This document shows, one piece after another, positions 43,301-52,397 of a DNA stretch of 64,000 nucleotides. Source of the DNA: Bacteroidetes bacterium RIFCSPLOWO2_12_FULL_37_12 (GTDB lineage Bacteria; Bacteroidota; Bacteroidia; 2-12-FULL-37-12); contig MEPC01000019.1 of NCBI GenBank assembly GCA_001769655.1, forward strand, positions 62,001 to 126,000. The letters are read 5' to 3'. The notes below the pieces were generated by a model. It saw only the letters and a program-made list of their open reading frames with translations. It was not told the origin of the DNA and did not search any database. The position numbers and the translations under genes are program-made. How positions within the stretch are numbered: the stretch's first letter is position 1; each line of letters opens with the position of its first letter.

Positions 43301-44395
43301 GTCACAATCGGTGTACCAACAGAAAGGCATGGTAGCAATACTGTCATTTTTTGTTACAGTGGCTAATGCAACAGGCAGTACTTTTGAACTATCAAATACT
43401 TCTCCTTCTGCGGTAATGAAAATACTGTCACCATCCATATCCACAAAAGACGAAGAAAAACAAAGTGAGTCGCCCGATTCAATGTCGTAAATCACCTGAC
43501 CGGAACCACCCTGGTCGGAAAAAGCAGGGGTTTTATTGGGAGGACAATCCAAAACAATCAACTGCATGACTCGCTGGGAAGTATTGATAAGATTGTTGTT
43601 ACGGTATTCTTTAATCTCAACAGTAACTACAAAAAAACCGGTTTTATCGCTGTAAAAAGTAGTTAAACCGGTAGCAGGGTTAATGTTTGCGTATCCACCC
43701 GGACCAAAGGGTTGTTCCCCGCTGTATCCGCTGACATATCCACATTCTGTTAAAGGCAAATTAAGATTGTTATTTGTGGTTGAATAATCTTCTATTGTAG
43801 GAATAATTGAAAAAACAAGAATGTCGCCATCCGGATCTGTGGCGGTATTTACAAAACTTGTTGTGTCATTAATGCAAAAATAAGGAACCGGCACATCCGC
43901 AAAAACAGGGGAAGAATTTTGAAAATACGTGGGAGAAATGAACGTATAAAAAGTGGCATTATCCGGATTGCTTAAATTAACAATTTCATCATTTCTGCAA
44001 CATTGATCCCAGAGTAAATGAAAACCGGTTAAACTGTTGGGTATTTCCAAGGTGCCTGTATAAAAACACATTTGAACATTAAATCCGGGATCGAAATTAC
44101 AACCGGTGGCATTTGGAATTTCAATCATCTCCTTGATGGTTGAGGGAAGCGTCACATCTTTATAATGACTCATTAAAGAATCGTCATTAAACAAAACAAT
44201 ATCAGCGTTTGCATCACATTCAATACCTCCAGCATCCCTGTATATAACTAATGTCACCTGATATTTATTTAAGCCCGTAGCCGGATTGTAGCCCAGAAAT
44301 TTATAATAAAATTCTCCGCCGACTATGTGGGAGGCGTGGGAATGAAAGGTAAATAATACAGATAATAAAAAGGTAAAAAGTAAACGCTTGTTCAT
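40361..44395 (-). CDS. Giant T9SS type B cargo protein with PKD/Ig-like repeats (gliding motility-associated C-terminal domain)
   Basis: 1344 aa. A signal peptide (MNKRLLFTFLLSVLF, then HASHIVGGEFYYK, a conserved Bacteroidota N-terminal domain about 260 residues long) precedes about ten Ig/PKD-like repeats of 80-90 residues. Each has a CxGDTVTL- or CKGDSVTI-type strand and a Y-x-W-x-P core. The last 85 residues, IPNTFSPDGDGVNEEF through FNRWGVLIYE to WILVMKR, are the CHU_C/type B sorting domain used by T9SS. It is a surface-exposed or secreted adhesin-like protein. It contains four AGTGWCACT sites. Confidence 0.9.
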   Translation of the reverse strand: MNKRLLFTFLLSVLFTFHSHASHIVGGEFYYKFLGYNPATGLNKYQVTLVIYRDAGGIECDANADIVLFNDDSLMSHYKDVTLPSTIKEMIEIPNATGCNFDPGFNVQMCFYTGTLEIPNSLTGFHLLWDQCCRNDEIVNLSNPDNATFYTFISPTYFQNSSPVFADVPVPYFCINDTTSFVNTATDPDGDILVFSIIPTIEDYSTTNNNLNLPLTECGYVSGYSGEQPFGPGGYANINPATGLTTFYSDKTGFFVVTVEIKEYRNNNLINTSQRVMQLIVLDCPPNKTPAFSDQGGSGQVIYDIESGDSLCFSSSFVDMDGDSIFITAEGEVFDSSKVLPVALATVTKNDSIATMPFCWYTDCDQADQGNYAFFVKAVDNNCPPKTKHIVYSISITAFKNPNITGEPLACLGQTFTYSIEPTLAQLQWEVAGGDIQSGQGTNEISVLWNDPSAPYVKVIKTNNCGTDSAKTEITIYSPSVAQAGPDTTICFGDSVKIGVPDVPGYSYKWSPVENLSLNTVSDPYTKPEKSTSYILFVAQGPQCTYSYDTVNVTVLLSQVETGDDIALCKGDTFQLSGVEKLSGVTYLWSPAVNISSADSANPYFFPSDSIQYKLKLTESSKGCTFSDSFRINVSQPPLAKISATDSLICKGDTVTLTASGGLSYNWFPISGLSSDDTAQVFAFPLGNITYGLASFSGVCEPDTSYFSIEVGNYPQADAGMDKDICKGDSVTIGALWEPGNKYSWNPSLDLTNSDSAFTYSKALDSTKYVLTVIRDSICSATDTVWVNSTPLQLIANAGPDKIICPGDTVTLIASGGKNFQWSPDYNILNTGINPATVFPDSSVNYIVKVTTGSCLEDTDTVRVFIDSTKFFSAGFDVSVCVRGMVQLNATNINGYSYYWTPENFIDNVFVYNPFVSPDSSTQFHVTGTSPAGCTVNDSVFVTVITPFVDAGPDLITCMNQPIKLLGVGDTVLELNYWWEPAIGLSNPNLIQPFSTVSDDAEYVLNVLEWFSGCANSDTMQLKVIQKVMGADAGADKSACSGDTVALKAFSGVNCWWEDVKKPADTLFFGENFEMTADSSMKIVLHVFDDQCPESTDTLSVIVDTSRVMASSDTAGCKGNELQISADGVLGYLWTPGNIVDDSLSQNPIFKINSDTIIYVKGLSALGCYTWDSIKVKIYELPVVSAGADTTINKGETATLKASGATTYIWRASSGTLNDPENVLQLVSPVENSNYFLTGTDENGCMNKDTVHVEVITILDIPNTFSPDGDGVNEEFVIKGLEPGGTIKIFNRWGVLIYENSFYMNNWNGKNIAGEIVSTGTYFYVGKMASTRKEYSGWILVMKR

Positions 44396-44433
44396 CTGAA
44401 ATCAATTAGTGTTAATTCGTGTTAATTCGTGGC

Positions 44434-47400
44434 TCACAACAACACCAACTTCCTATACATCACCCTTCCATTTTCATAAATTTTCAAAATATAAACACCC
44501 GCGTTAAAACCGGAAAGCGAAATCTGTTCGGTGACATTTCTATCTCCTGTTAATTCTTTTTTGAAAAGTTGCCTTCCGGAATTATCTGAAATTTCCAACG
44601 AAACTTTTTCTTCTTTCAAATTTGTATAATTCAACCACAAGTCACCTGTAGAAGAAGGGTTAGGATAAATCGCCAGATAATTTCCATCTCCAAAGTCCTC
44701 AACTATTCCGGACTTCATGGTAATCACAACTTTTTGTTGTGATTCGGAACTGCAAGGACCGTTAGAAATAGTTTGTGTCACTGTAAAAACACCTGGTTGG
44801 CTGTAGGAATTGGATGGATTCTGTTGCATAGAACTGTTTCCATCACCAAAATCCCATAACCATTCTGTTGAGCCATTGCTCAAATCCAAAAATGACACTA
44901 ATGCGGGTTTAGCTGGCGTCATGGTTGGAAATGCAGGAGAAAAAGAAAATCCTGCAAATACACGATAAGAAGGAATCTGCATTAAAAGTGTATCTGCGCC
45001 GAAGAGATTTTTAGTAATACATTTTACATTATAGCTGGGTGCATAACGGAACGCATGTGTTACTGCTTTTTGTGATGAAACACCACCGTCACCAAAATCC
45101 CATGTCCACTGATCTGCACTTTGTGTTAGTCCGGTAAATTTAAGAATGCCGTTGCAAGTATCTAAGTAACTGTATATAAATTCTGAAACGGGAGGTAAAT
45201 CATTTCTGCGAATGATGATTCCATAATCCTCCGCTTGCCCGGATTGCAGGTTTTTACAACTGAATAAAGGATTCTCCTTCCGGTCCGTCATGACTCTCAT
45301 GCGAATCAGCTTGTCAAATACCATGGAACTGTCGGGTGTTATTTTAATTTGTGTGGTAACTGTTTTCAGAAAATTTCCGCTTGAGAAAATAATTTCTTTT
45401 GAGAAATCAAATACGCCATCATTATTATAATCAATGAGCACCATGAGATTCTGAGCCGGAGCAGAATCGCTGGCAGATACCGACATTGTATAGTAGGTGT
45501 ATGTGTTTAACTCTGCAATTTGAGAGCATGTAAAATCCCTGTAATTCTCAACAGAAGTTGAACTCACGTTATTAATTCCAGCTAAATTAAACTTAGTAAT
45601 TCCCATATTACAACAGGGACTTAACGTAGCAGGTTTGCATTGCGCTTTCACTGGATTGCTGAATTTCCGTACTTCAATGAAATTTGTCTTAGTGACAGAG
45701 TTGTTTCCGAAATTATTTGTGGCTGTTAAAATAACTGTATAGTTTCCTTCTATCTGATACGCATGTACGGGATTTTGCTCCTCTGAAGTTGTACCATCTC
45801 CAAAATTCCATAGCCATTGAGTTGGAGTATTGGTAGAAAGATCGGTAAATGACACCAGACCATTGCAAGTCAATGTATCAATGGAAGTAAAATCAACCAC
45901 CGGTCTTGGACCTGTGCAGAACCAATCTAATTCAAATCCCGGTTTAGTAACAGTGACATTGGTTGTCTGCCTGATAGTAACAGAAGATCCGGTGGATTGA
46001 ATAATCCCGCCGCCGGGTAATGAAGTGCCATCATATTTCCCGATTAATGGGGAAGATTTATCAGGACCATCGTAAATGTAAAGAAAATCCTTTGTGTTTT
46101 CATAATTAAAAGAAGTAAACGAAAGCTTAATAGTCACGGCTCCTGGTGGTGAGATGGTAACAGATCCATCGGTGTTGCTTGAATAATTTCCGGAACCATT
46201 ATCATCAAACAATTTTCCGGTACAAGATGAAAGCATGGTATTACCGGTTTTTGGCATTTTCATAACGCAGGAAACACTGAGGTAATTAATTTTTTTCATC
46301 GTATCGGAGCCGGATTGATTCAGAGCAATTAATTTTACAGTGTAGGTTCCTTCCAATGAATAAACATGATACGTGTGTTTGGTAGTATCCGTGGTTCCAT
46401 CTCCGAAATCCCATAAAAATTCTGTGGCGGAGGAAGATTGATTGGTAAAATAAACAGTGTCACTGCAATAGGGAGTAAGCGTGCTTGCTGAAAAATCAGC
46501 AACCGGAGAAACAGCGGGATTTTCGAGAATGACCGAATAATCCTCCGCTTGTCCGTAATTTATATCTTTACATGCAAGTAAAAAAACAGAGGACGAAGCA
46601 GTAGCCACCCGTAAGCGTATTTTTTTTCTATAAACAATTGTATTCAGGTCAGGAATAACAATACTGCCGGTCACAGTTCCGTTTAACTCCGTTTTTGAAA
46701 ACAATAATTCGTCGGGTTCTGAAAACATTCCATCATTATTCAGGTCGCACCAGATCTTTACATTCTCTTTGTAAATGCTATCCGGATTTAATTTTATTTC
46801 AAACGGGTAATTTTTTCCCACTACTAATGCGGGTGTACTGTTACAGGTAAAATCACGGTAGCCCTCAGTGGCATTTTCAGAAACATTGTCAATGACATCG
46901 AGTTTAAATGAATTAATTCCAAAACCACAGCAAGTTGTCAGTGTATTTACCGTGCATGCGGTACGGAGAGTTGTGTCTTTTTTTACCGTGATAAAATTGT
47001 TTTTAATTAGTGTATCATAACCAAAAGAATTTGAGCATTTCAGTGACACTGAATACACACTATCGAATGAATAGACATGCTCAGGATTTTGCAATGTTGA
47101 AAAAGTTCCATCCCCGAAATTCCATAACCAACTGTCAGGACTTAACTGGGAAAGGTCTGTGAATCGTACTTTTCCATCGCAAGGAGCGTTTGTATTAACA
47201 GAAAAATCGGGAATCGGAACAGGATAGGCACATTCCCATTTTAACATAAACCCACTGTATGAAGAAAAATTATCGGAAGTAAAATGCAACGTAACAGAAC
47301 TTCCGGTTGAGTTAATAATTCCACCATTTGGCAAGGATGCGCCACTGTATTTTCCTATAAGAGGACCGGTAGTATCGGGACCGTCATAAATGTAAAGAAA

Positions 47401-50400
47401 ATCATAACCGGATTCGGTATTAAAGGTTGAAAAAGTTAGTTTTACACGAATGGCTGAAAGAGGTTTAATAATGACTATATCATCAGCTATATTCTGATAA
47501 TTCGAACCGCCTCCATTATCTGTCAGAGTGCCACTACACTGTGTTATCATCATTGTACTATCATACAACATAGCCACGTTACAGCGATATACAATGAAAC
47601 CGGATTTTTCAATAGTATCTGTCCCGAATTTATTAATTGCTATAAGGGTTACGGTATAAATTCCTGTATCGGCATACACATGAAGCGGATTGGGAATAGT
47701 ATCACTTTTTCCATCCCCGAAAAACCATTTCCAACGGGTAGGACCATTCAGAGAAACGTCTGTAAACTGAACAGTGCCATTGCAGGTTGTGTCACTGTCA
47801 ACAATAAAATCAGGAACAGGAGGGTTCGTATTGCTCTTTATGATTATTCCGTAGTCCTCCACCTGACCGAGTTGTGGAGAGGTACAGGGTCCCTGATTGC
47901 TTTTTTCATAGTCGCATGAAACCCTGAGGCGCACTAACGTATCGGCTACTGCCGAAACAGGTACGATAAAGTTATCAGAAAATATTTTTGATTTATCAAC
48001 CGAAAATACTTGTTCGAGAGTATCTTCAAAGTCACCGTCATTATTATAATCAATCCATACACGCACATCCTGGTAATTGTTGGTACCGGTTTCAATGGTA
48101 ACGGTATAAATTCTTCCGGACAGAAGTTCTGACTGGTATTTACATGAAAAATCCTGATACCCTTCAGAGCCATCAGCAGAGAAATTGGTAATGGTATTTA
48201 AGGTGAAACCGGTGATGCCGTAACCACAACAATTATCAATAGTTTGAGGGGCACAGGTTGGCTCTTTGGGAATATTATTAAGTGTCACATGAATCATACT
48301 GTCAATTTCAATGGAATCGGACCCAAAAGCATTGCTTGTTTTCAGCTTTATTCTATAATAACCATCTTGAGCATACACATGTAAAGGATTTTTTTCCGTG
48401 GATGTTTTGCCATCTCCAAAGTTCCATAACCACGAGGTAGGAATATTGGCTGTTTTATCGGTAAAGCGAACAATCCCACTACAAGTAATAGTGTCATCGG
48501 TTGTAAATTTTGGCAGGGGAGGATCAAAATTATCATATATGATAATTCCATAATCTTCGGCATGTCCTAATTTAAGTGTGCCACAAGGAGAAGGAGGATC
48601 AATTCCAAAAACTTCAGAAGATACTCTCAGGCGTAGCATGGTATTTTTTATAGCCATAGGAGAAATTTGAACTAAACCCAGATGGTCTTTTAATTTTTTA
48701 TCGGAGGAAAAAACCAATTCAGATGAAGGATCAAATAGGGCATCATTATTATAATCAATCCACATTCTTACATTTTCCTGTAATTCAGGATTTGTTTTAA
48801 TTAAAACAAAATTGTCACTGCCGGATAAAACATCTGTATTAATCATGCAGCTGTAATCGTGATATTCCTTAGAGCTATCGAACGTTGAAACATCAATGTT
48901 GTTGAAACGCACCATGTTGATTCCCGCCTGACAGCAGTATGCCATTGTTGGCGGACTACAGGAAATCGGTTTGGGACCACCTGAAAGAATGTTTATAAAA
49001 TTTGTTTTAGTGTTTGTAACCGTATCAACACTATTTGCAGTTGTTAACTTAACAGTGTATTGACCGGGATTCAGATATGCGTGAGATGGATTTTGAGTGG
49101 TATCGGTAGTGCCATCCCCAAAATCCCATAGCCAGGATCTGACAGCATTTTTTGTCAGGTCGGTAAAACGAATGGTTGAAATGCAAGCAGTGGTTTTATT
49201 AGACAAAAAATCTGTTACCGGTGGCAGTGGATTTGGTTTTATAAAGATGCTATAGTCCTCAATTTCTCCATTGATGACAGGTCCGCAAGCAACTGGAAAC
49301 GGTTTATCAGCGGCATCAGAAATGACACGCATGCGTAGCATTTTATTTAACACAGACCGTCCGGAAATTTTGACACTGTCACTATGTTCTTCTGTTAAAT
49401 TATCAACGGCAAGAACCAACTCATCCGGTTCTTCAAAAGATCCATTATCGTTATAATCAATCCAGATTCTCACATTTTCCTGTTGATCCATGCTTGTAAA
49501 AACTGTAAAAAGATATTTAATTCCTTCTTTCACTGTAAAAAATTTTTCACACGAAAAGTCCTGGAATTTATTTTCATTGGGTAACCCAAAACTAACAATA
49601 GCGGATGTATCAATTAACACTTTCTGAATACCATAACCGCAACAATGGGCAGTCAATACCGGGTCGCAAGTTGAAGGAGATGGCACTAGAGAATCAGGTT
49701 TAACCGTAACAAAATCTGGTTTAATAATAGTGTCACTCCCTATCCGGTTTGAACAAATTAATTGAACGGTGTATTTACCTCCGGTTTGATAGTAATGGGT
49801 TGGATTTTTTACCGTATCGGTTGTTCCGTCTCCAAAATCCCATAACCAGCGGTTAGGATATTCATTTGACTGATCACGGAAAGTAGCTACCCCACATAAA
49901 TCAGTGGAATCGTCAGCAGAAAAATCAGTTACAGGAGGGTTGGTAGCCATACCACATCTCCATGTTGCCTGAAAGCCCGAAAATGAAGTGCCGTTGTCGG
50001 ATGTAAAAAGTAAAGTGATTGAAGAGCCCGAAGAAGTAATAATGCCGTCAGTGTTGGGGAGAGAATTGCCTGAAAAACTTCCTATGAGGGATGAGGATGT
50101 ATCTGCACCATCAAAAATAGAAAGCATGTCATAGTTGGATTCGGTGTTGAAAGATGAAAATGTAAGTGTAATATAATCAACATTGGAAGGAGAAATAGTT
50201 ATCAGACCGCTTGATTTGTCTGAATAATTACCGGTAAGACCATCATCCATGATTAAACCTGAACAGCTTGTTTGAGTGACACCGATTCCTTGAGCAGGAA
50301 AAATCGTGGTGTCGCAAATCGTGGTTGAGTCAAAAACAATTGTAATAAAATTTGATTTAATCAAGGTATCAGTACCGAAGGAATTTCCGGCAATTAATGA

Positions 50401-52368
50401 AACGGTGTAAATTCCGGGGGTCGTGTAACGGTGCATGGGATTTTTTAGAGAACTAGTGGAATCATCACCAAAATCCCAAAGCCAGGAGTCGGGCCAATCG
50501 GTAGAAAGGTCGGTGAAATAAACGGGTCCGCAAGTTGAATCAGTGTCAGAAGTGAAGTCAGCAACCGGAGCGCTGTCCACCATGATACATTCCCAATAGA
50601 CAGAAAATCCCTTTTTGGCAACTCCTCCATCGCTGGTGAATCTTAGAGTGACAGAGTTTCCGGTAGAATAAATTGTTCCATTGCCAGGAAAAGAAGTGCC
50701 GGTGAATTTCCCAATGAGTGGCTTCGAAGTATCAGCACCATCGTAGATGTAAAGATAATCGTAATTATTTTCGAGTTCAAATTCACTGAAAGTTAGTTTT
50801 ACAATTGTAGCAGATGTTGGAGCTAAGGTAATAAACCCGTTTGAATTGTTTGAATAATCATTTTCTGAACCATTGTCGAGCAGGTTACCGGTGCAGTTTG
50901 TCTGAGTGACACCAATTCCGGTTGTAGGGATTATCACAGTGTCACAGGCAGATGTATCCGTAAGAATTAAGATATAACCGGATTTTAAAACAGTATCTGA
51001 GCCCTGTGAATTCGTAGCGATAAGTTTTACAGAATACGAGCCGGATGAATCATAACTATGCGCTGGATTTTTCAGCGTGGAAGTATCTCCGTCTCCAAAA
51101 TCCCATAACCAGGAAGAGGGAAGATTAGTTGACAAATCACTAAAAGTGATGTTGCCGCAAGAAAATGTTTTATTGGTTTTAAAATCTGCAGTTGGCTTAT
51201 CGGTAACAGTAATGCAATCCCAGGTTAGTTTAAATCCTGAATTTTCCACACCTCCATCGCTCGTCTGGCGCAGGGTGAGGGAATTTCCGGAAGAAGTAAT
51301 AATGCCACCTTCCGGCAACGAATTGCCTGTGTATTTTCCAATCAACGGACTTGAGACACCGGGTCCATCATAAACATATAAAAAATCATAAGTATCTTCA
51401 AAATCAAACGTTGCAAACGTAAGTTTTACGGCATCAGCTCCGGATGGAATAATCACAATGCTTCCGTCCATGCCGGAAGGATAATCGAATTCGCCTCCTG
51501 CATCATACAGGACACCGCGACAGGAAGTTTGAACCGGACCCTCCTGGTCAGATGGAATTAATAGGGTGTCACAATAAATGATAGAATCAACAATGGTTGT
51601 CACGTAATTGTTTTTTATCAAGGTGTCACTGCCGTTTGCATTGGTTGAAATGAGAGAAATCGTAAAGGTGCCGGATGAGATATATGTATGAACCGGAGAA
51701 AAATCAGTAGAATTATTGCCATCTCCGAAATCCCATAAGGAAGAAATAACAATGCCGTTGGTGTTATTCACGAATGAAACTATTCCATCGCAATCGAATG
51801 TATTGATAGCGGAAAAATCGGAAATGGGGGTCATCCCATTGTCAACGAGCATTACTGTGTAATCCTCTGTTTCACCATAATTAAGATTCATGGCACAGGG
51901 GTCATCGGTAAAAGACCCATAATGCATGAGGACTCTCATTCGCACCGTATCCTGAACAGTGTTGGAAGGGATTTTAAAAGTTCCACTTACCGAATCCATA
52001 CCACTGGCACGTAATATTTGTTCCTCAGGATCAAATGTCAGGTTGTTGTTAAAATCAATCCAGCCCGTAATGTATTCATTGTAACCACCACCTAAATTCA
52101 CATAGATGGTGTAATTATATCCGATAAAAAGAGCAGTGGATTTAGCTGTGTAATCTCCATACGCATTACTGTTTTTTCCGCTGAGGTTGTTCAGGGTATT
52201 CAGTGTCACTTCCGAAATCCATTCGCTTGTGTTATCGTGTCCGGAGGAGGTGCAATATTGGGCGTAGGTTGGAATATTGAGGAGATTGAAAAGGAAGAGA
52301 ATGTTTGTTACGCAAAAGACACGGAACATCCAATTTTTATGAATTTTGGCAATTGTTTTTTGTAACAT
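44434..52368 (-). CDS. Giant T9SS type A cargo protein with alternating GEVED, PKD and CUB domains
   Basis: 2644 aa from the ATG at 52368; the frame continues six codons to a TTG that is rejected. After the signal peptide (ending PTYAQ), the protein has an N-terminal GEVED domain (YCTSSGHDN...GETEDYTV), then twelve PKD domains (WLWDFGDG core), five CUB-like domains (DFLYIYDGPD core) and five more GEVED domains introduced by CCGYGI-type Cys motifs (DFSC, DYSC). It ends with a type A sorting domain (IYPNPSSTG, final strand YRKLVLL). It is probably a secreted adhesin or matrix protein. It shares its domain alphabet and N-terminus with the upstream gene, which starts the operon. Confidence 0.92.
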   Translation of the reverse strand: MLQKTIAKIHKNWMFRVFCVTNILFLFNLLNIPTYAQYCTSSGHDNTSEWISEVTLNTLNNLSGKNSNAYGDYTAKSTALFIGYNYTIYVNLGGGYNEYITGWIDFNNNLTFDPEEQILRASGMDSVSGTFKIPSNTVQDTVRMRVLMHYGSFTDDPCAMNLNYGETEDYTVMLVDNGMTPISDFSAINTFDCDGIVSFVNNTNGIVISSLWDFGDGNNSTDFSPVHTYISSGTFTISLISTNANGSDTLIKNNYVTTIVDSIIYCDTLLIPSDQEGPVQTSCRGVLYDAGGEFDYPSGMDGSIVIIPSGADAVKLTFATFDFEDTYDFLYVYDGPGVSSPLIGKYTGNSLPEGGIITSSGNSLTLRQTSDGGVENSGFKLTWDCITVTDKPTADFKTNKTFSCGNITFSDLSTNLPSSWLWDFGDGDTSTLKNPAHSYDSSGSYSVKLIATNSQGSDTVLKSGYILILTDTSACDTVIIPTTGIGVTQTNCTGNLLDNGSENDYSNNSNGFITLAPTSATIVKLTFSEFELENNYDYLYIYDGADTSKPLIGKFTGTSFPGNGTIYSTGNSVTLRFTSDGGVAKKGFSVYWECIMVDSAPVADFTSDTDSTCGPVYFTDLSTDWPDSWLWDFGDDSTSSLKNPMHRYTTPGIYTVSLIAGNSFGTDTLIKSNFITIVFDSTTICDTTIFPAQGIGVTQTSCSGLIMDDGLTGNYSDKSSGLITISPSNVDYITLTFSSFNTESNYDMLSIFDGADTSSSLIGSFSGNSLPNTDGIITSSGSSITLLFTSDNGTSFSGFQATWRCGMATNPPVTDFSADDSTDLCGVATFRDQSNEYPNRWLWDFGDGTTDTVKNPTHYYQTGGKYTVQLICSNRIGSDTIIKPDFVTVKPDSLVPSPSTCDPVLTAHCCGYGIQKVLIDTSAIVSFGLPNENKFQDFSCEKFFTVKEGIKYLFTVFTSMDQQENVRIWIDYNDNGSFEEPDELVLAVDNLTEEHSDSVKISGRSVLNKMLRMRVISDAADKPFPVACGPVINGEIEDYSIFIKPNPLPPVTDFLSNKTTACISTIRFTDLTKNAVRSWLWDFGDGTTDTTQNPSHAYLNPGQYTVKLTTANSVDTVTNTKTNFINILSGGPKPISCSPPTMAYCCQAGINMVRFNNIDVSTFDSSKEYHDYSCMINTDVLSGSDNFVLIKTNPELQENVRMWIDYNNDALFDPSSELVFSSDKKLKDHLGLVQISPMAIKNTMLRLRVSSEVFGIDPPSPCGTLKLGHAEDYGIIIYDNFDPPLPKFTTDDTITCSGIVRFTDKTANIPTSWLWNFGDGKTSTEKNPLHVYAQDGYYRIKLKTSNAFGSDSIEIDSMIHVTLNNIPKEPTCAPQTIDNCCGYGITGFTLNTITNFSADGSEGYQDFSCKYQSELLSGRIYTVTIETGTNNYQDVRVWIDYNNDGDFEDTLEQVFSVDKSKIFSDNFIVPVSAVADTLVRLRVSCDYEKSNQGPCTSPQLGQVEDYGIIIKSNTNPPVPDFIVDSDTTCNGTVQFTDVSLNGPTRWKWFFGDGKSDTIPNPLHVYADTGIYTVTLIAINKFGTDTIEKSGFIVYRCNVAMLYDSTMMITQCSGTLTDNGGGSNYQNIADDIVIIKPLSAIRVKLTFSTFNTESGYDFLYIYDGPDTTGPLIGKYSGASLPNGGIINSTGSSVTLHFTSDNFSSYSGFMLKWECAYPVPIPDFSVNTNAPCDGKVRFTDLSQLSPDSWLWNFGDGTFSTLQNPEHVYSFDSVYSVSLKCSNSFGYDTLIKNNFITVKKDTTLRTACTVNTLTTCCGFGINSFKLDVIDNVSENATEGYRDFTCNSTPALVVGKNYPFEIKLNPDSIYKENVKIWCDLNNDGMFSEPDELLFSKTELNGTVTGSIVIPDLNTIVYRKKIRLRVATASSSVFLLACKDINYGQAEDYSVILENPAVSPVADFSASTLTPYCSDTVYFTNQSSSATEFLWDFGDGTTDTTKHTYHVYSLEGTYTVKLIALNQSGSDTMKKINYLSVSCVMKMPKTGNTMLSSCTGKLFDDNGSGNYSSNTDGSVTISPPGAVTIKLSFTSFNYENTKDFLYIYDGPDKSSPLIGKYDGTSLPGGGIIQSTGSSVTIRQTTNVTVTKPGFELDWFCTGPRPVVDFTSIDTLTCNGLVSFTDLSTNTPTQWLWNFGDGTTSEEQNPVHAYQIEGNYTVILTATNNFGNNSVTKTNFIEVRKFSNPVKAQCKPATLSPCCNMGITKFNLAGINNVSSTSVENYRDFTCSQIAELNTYTYYTMSVSASDSAPAQNLMVLIDYNNDGVFDFSKEIIFSSGNFLKTVTTQIKITPDSSMVFDKLIRMRVMTDRKENPLFSCKNLQSGQAEDYGIIIRRNDLPPVSEFIYSYLDTCNGILKFTGLTQSADQWTWDFGDGGVSSQKAVTHAFRYAPSYNVKCITKNLFGADTLLMQIPSYRVFAGFSFSPAFPTMTPAKPALVSFLDLSNGSTEWLWDFGDGNSSMQQNPSNSYSQPGVFTVTQTISNGPCSSESQQKVVITMKSGIVEDFGDGNYLAIYPNPSSTGDLWLNYTNLKEEKVSLEISDNSGRQLFKKELTGDRNVTEQISLSGFNAGVYILKIYENGRVMYRKLVLL

Positions 52369-52397
52369 GGTTTGTGAATTTTTCAACCGAATTGAAA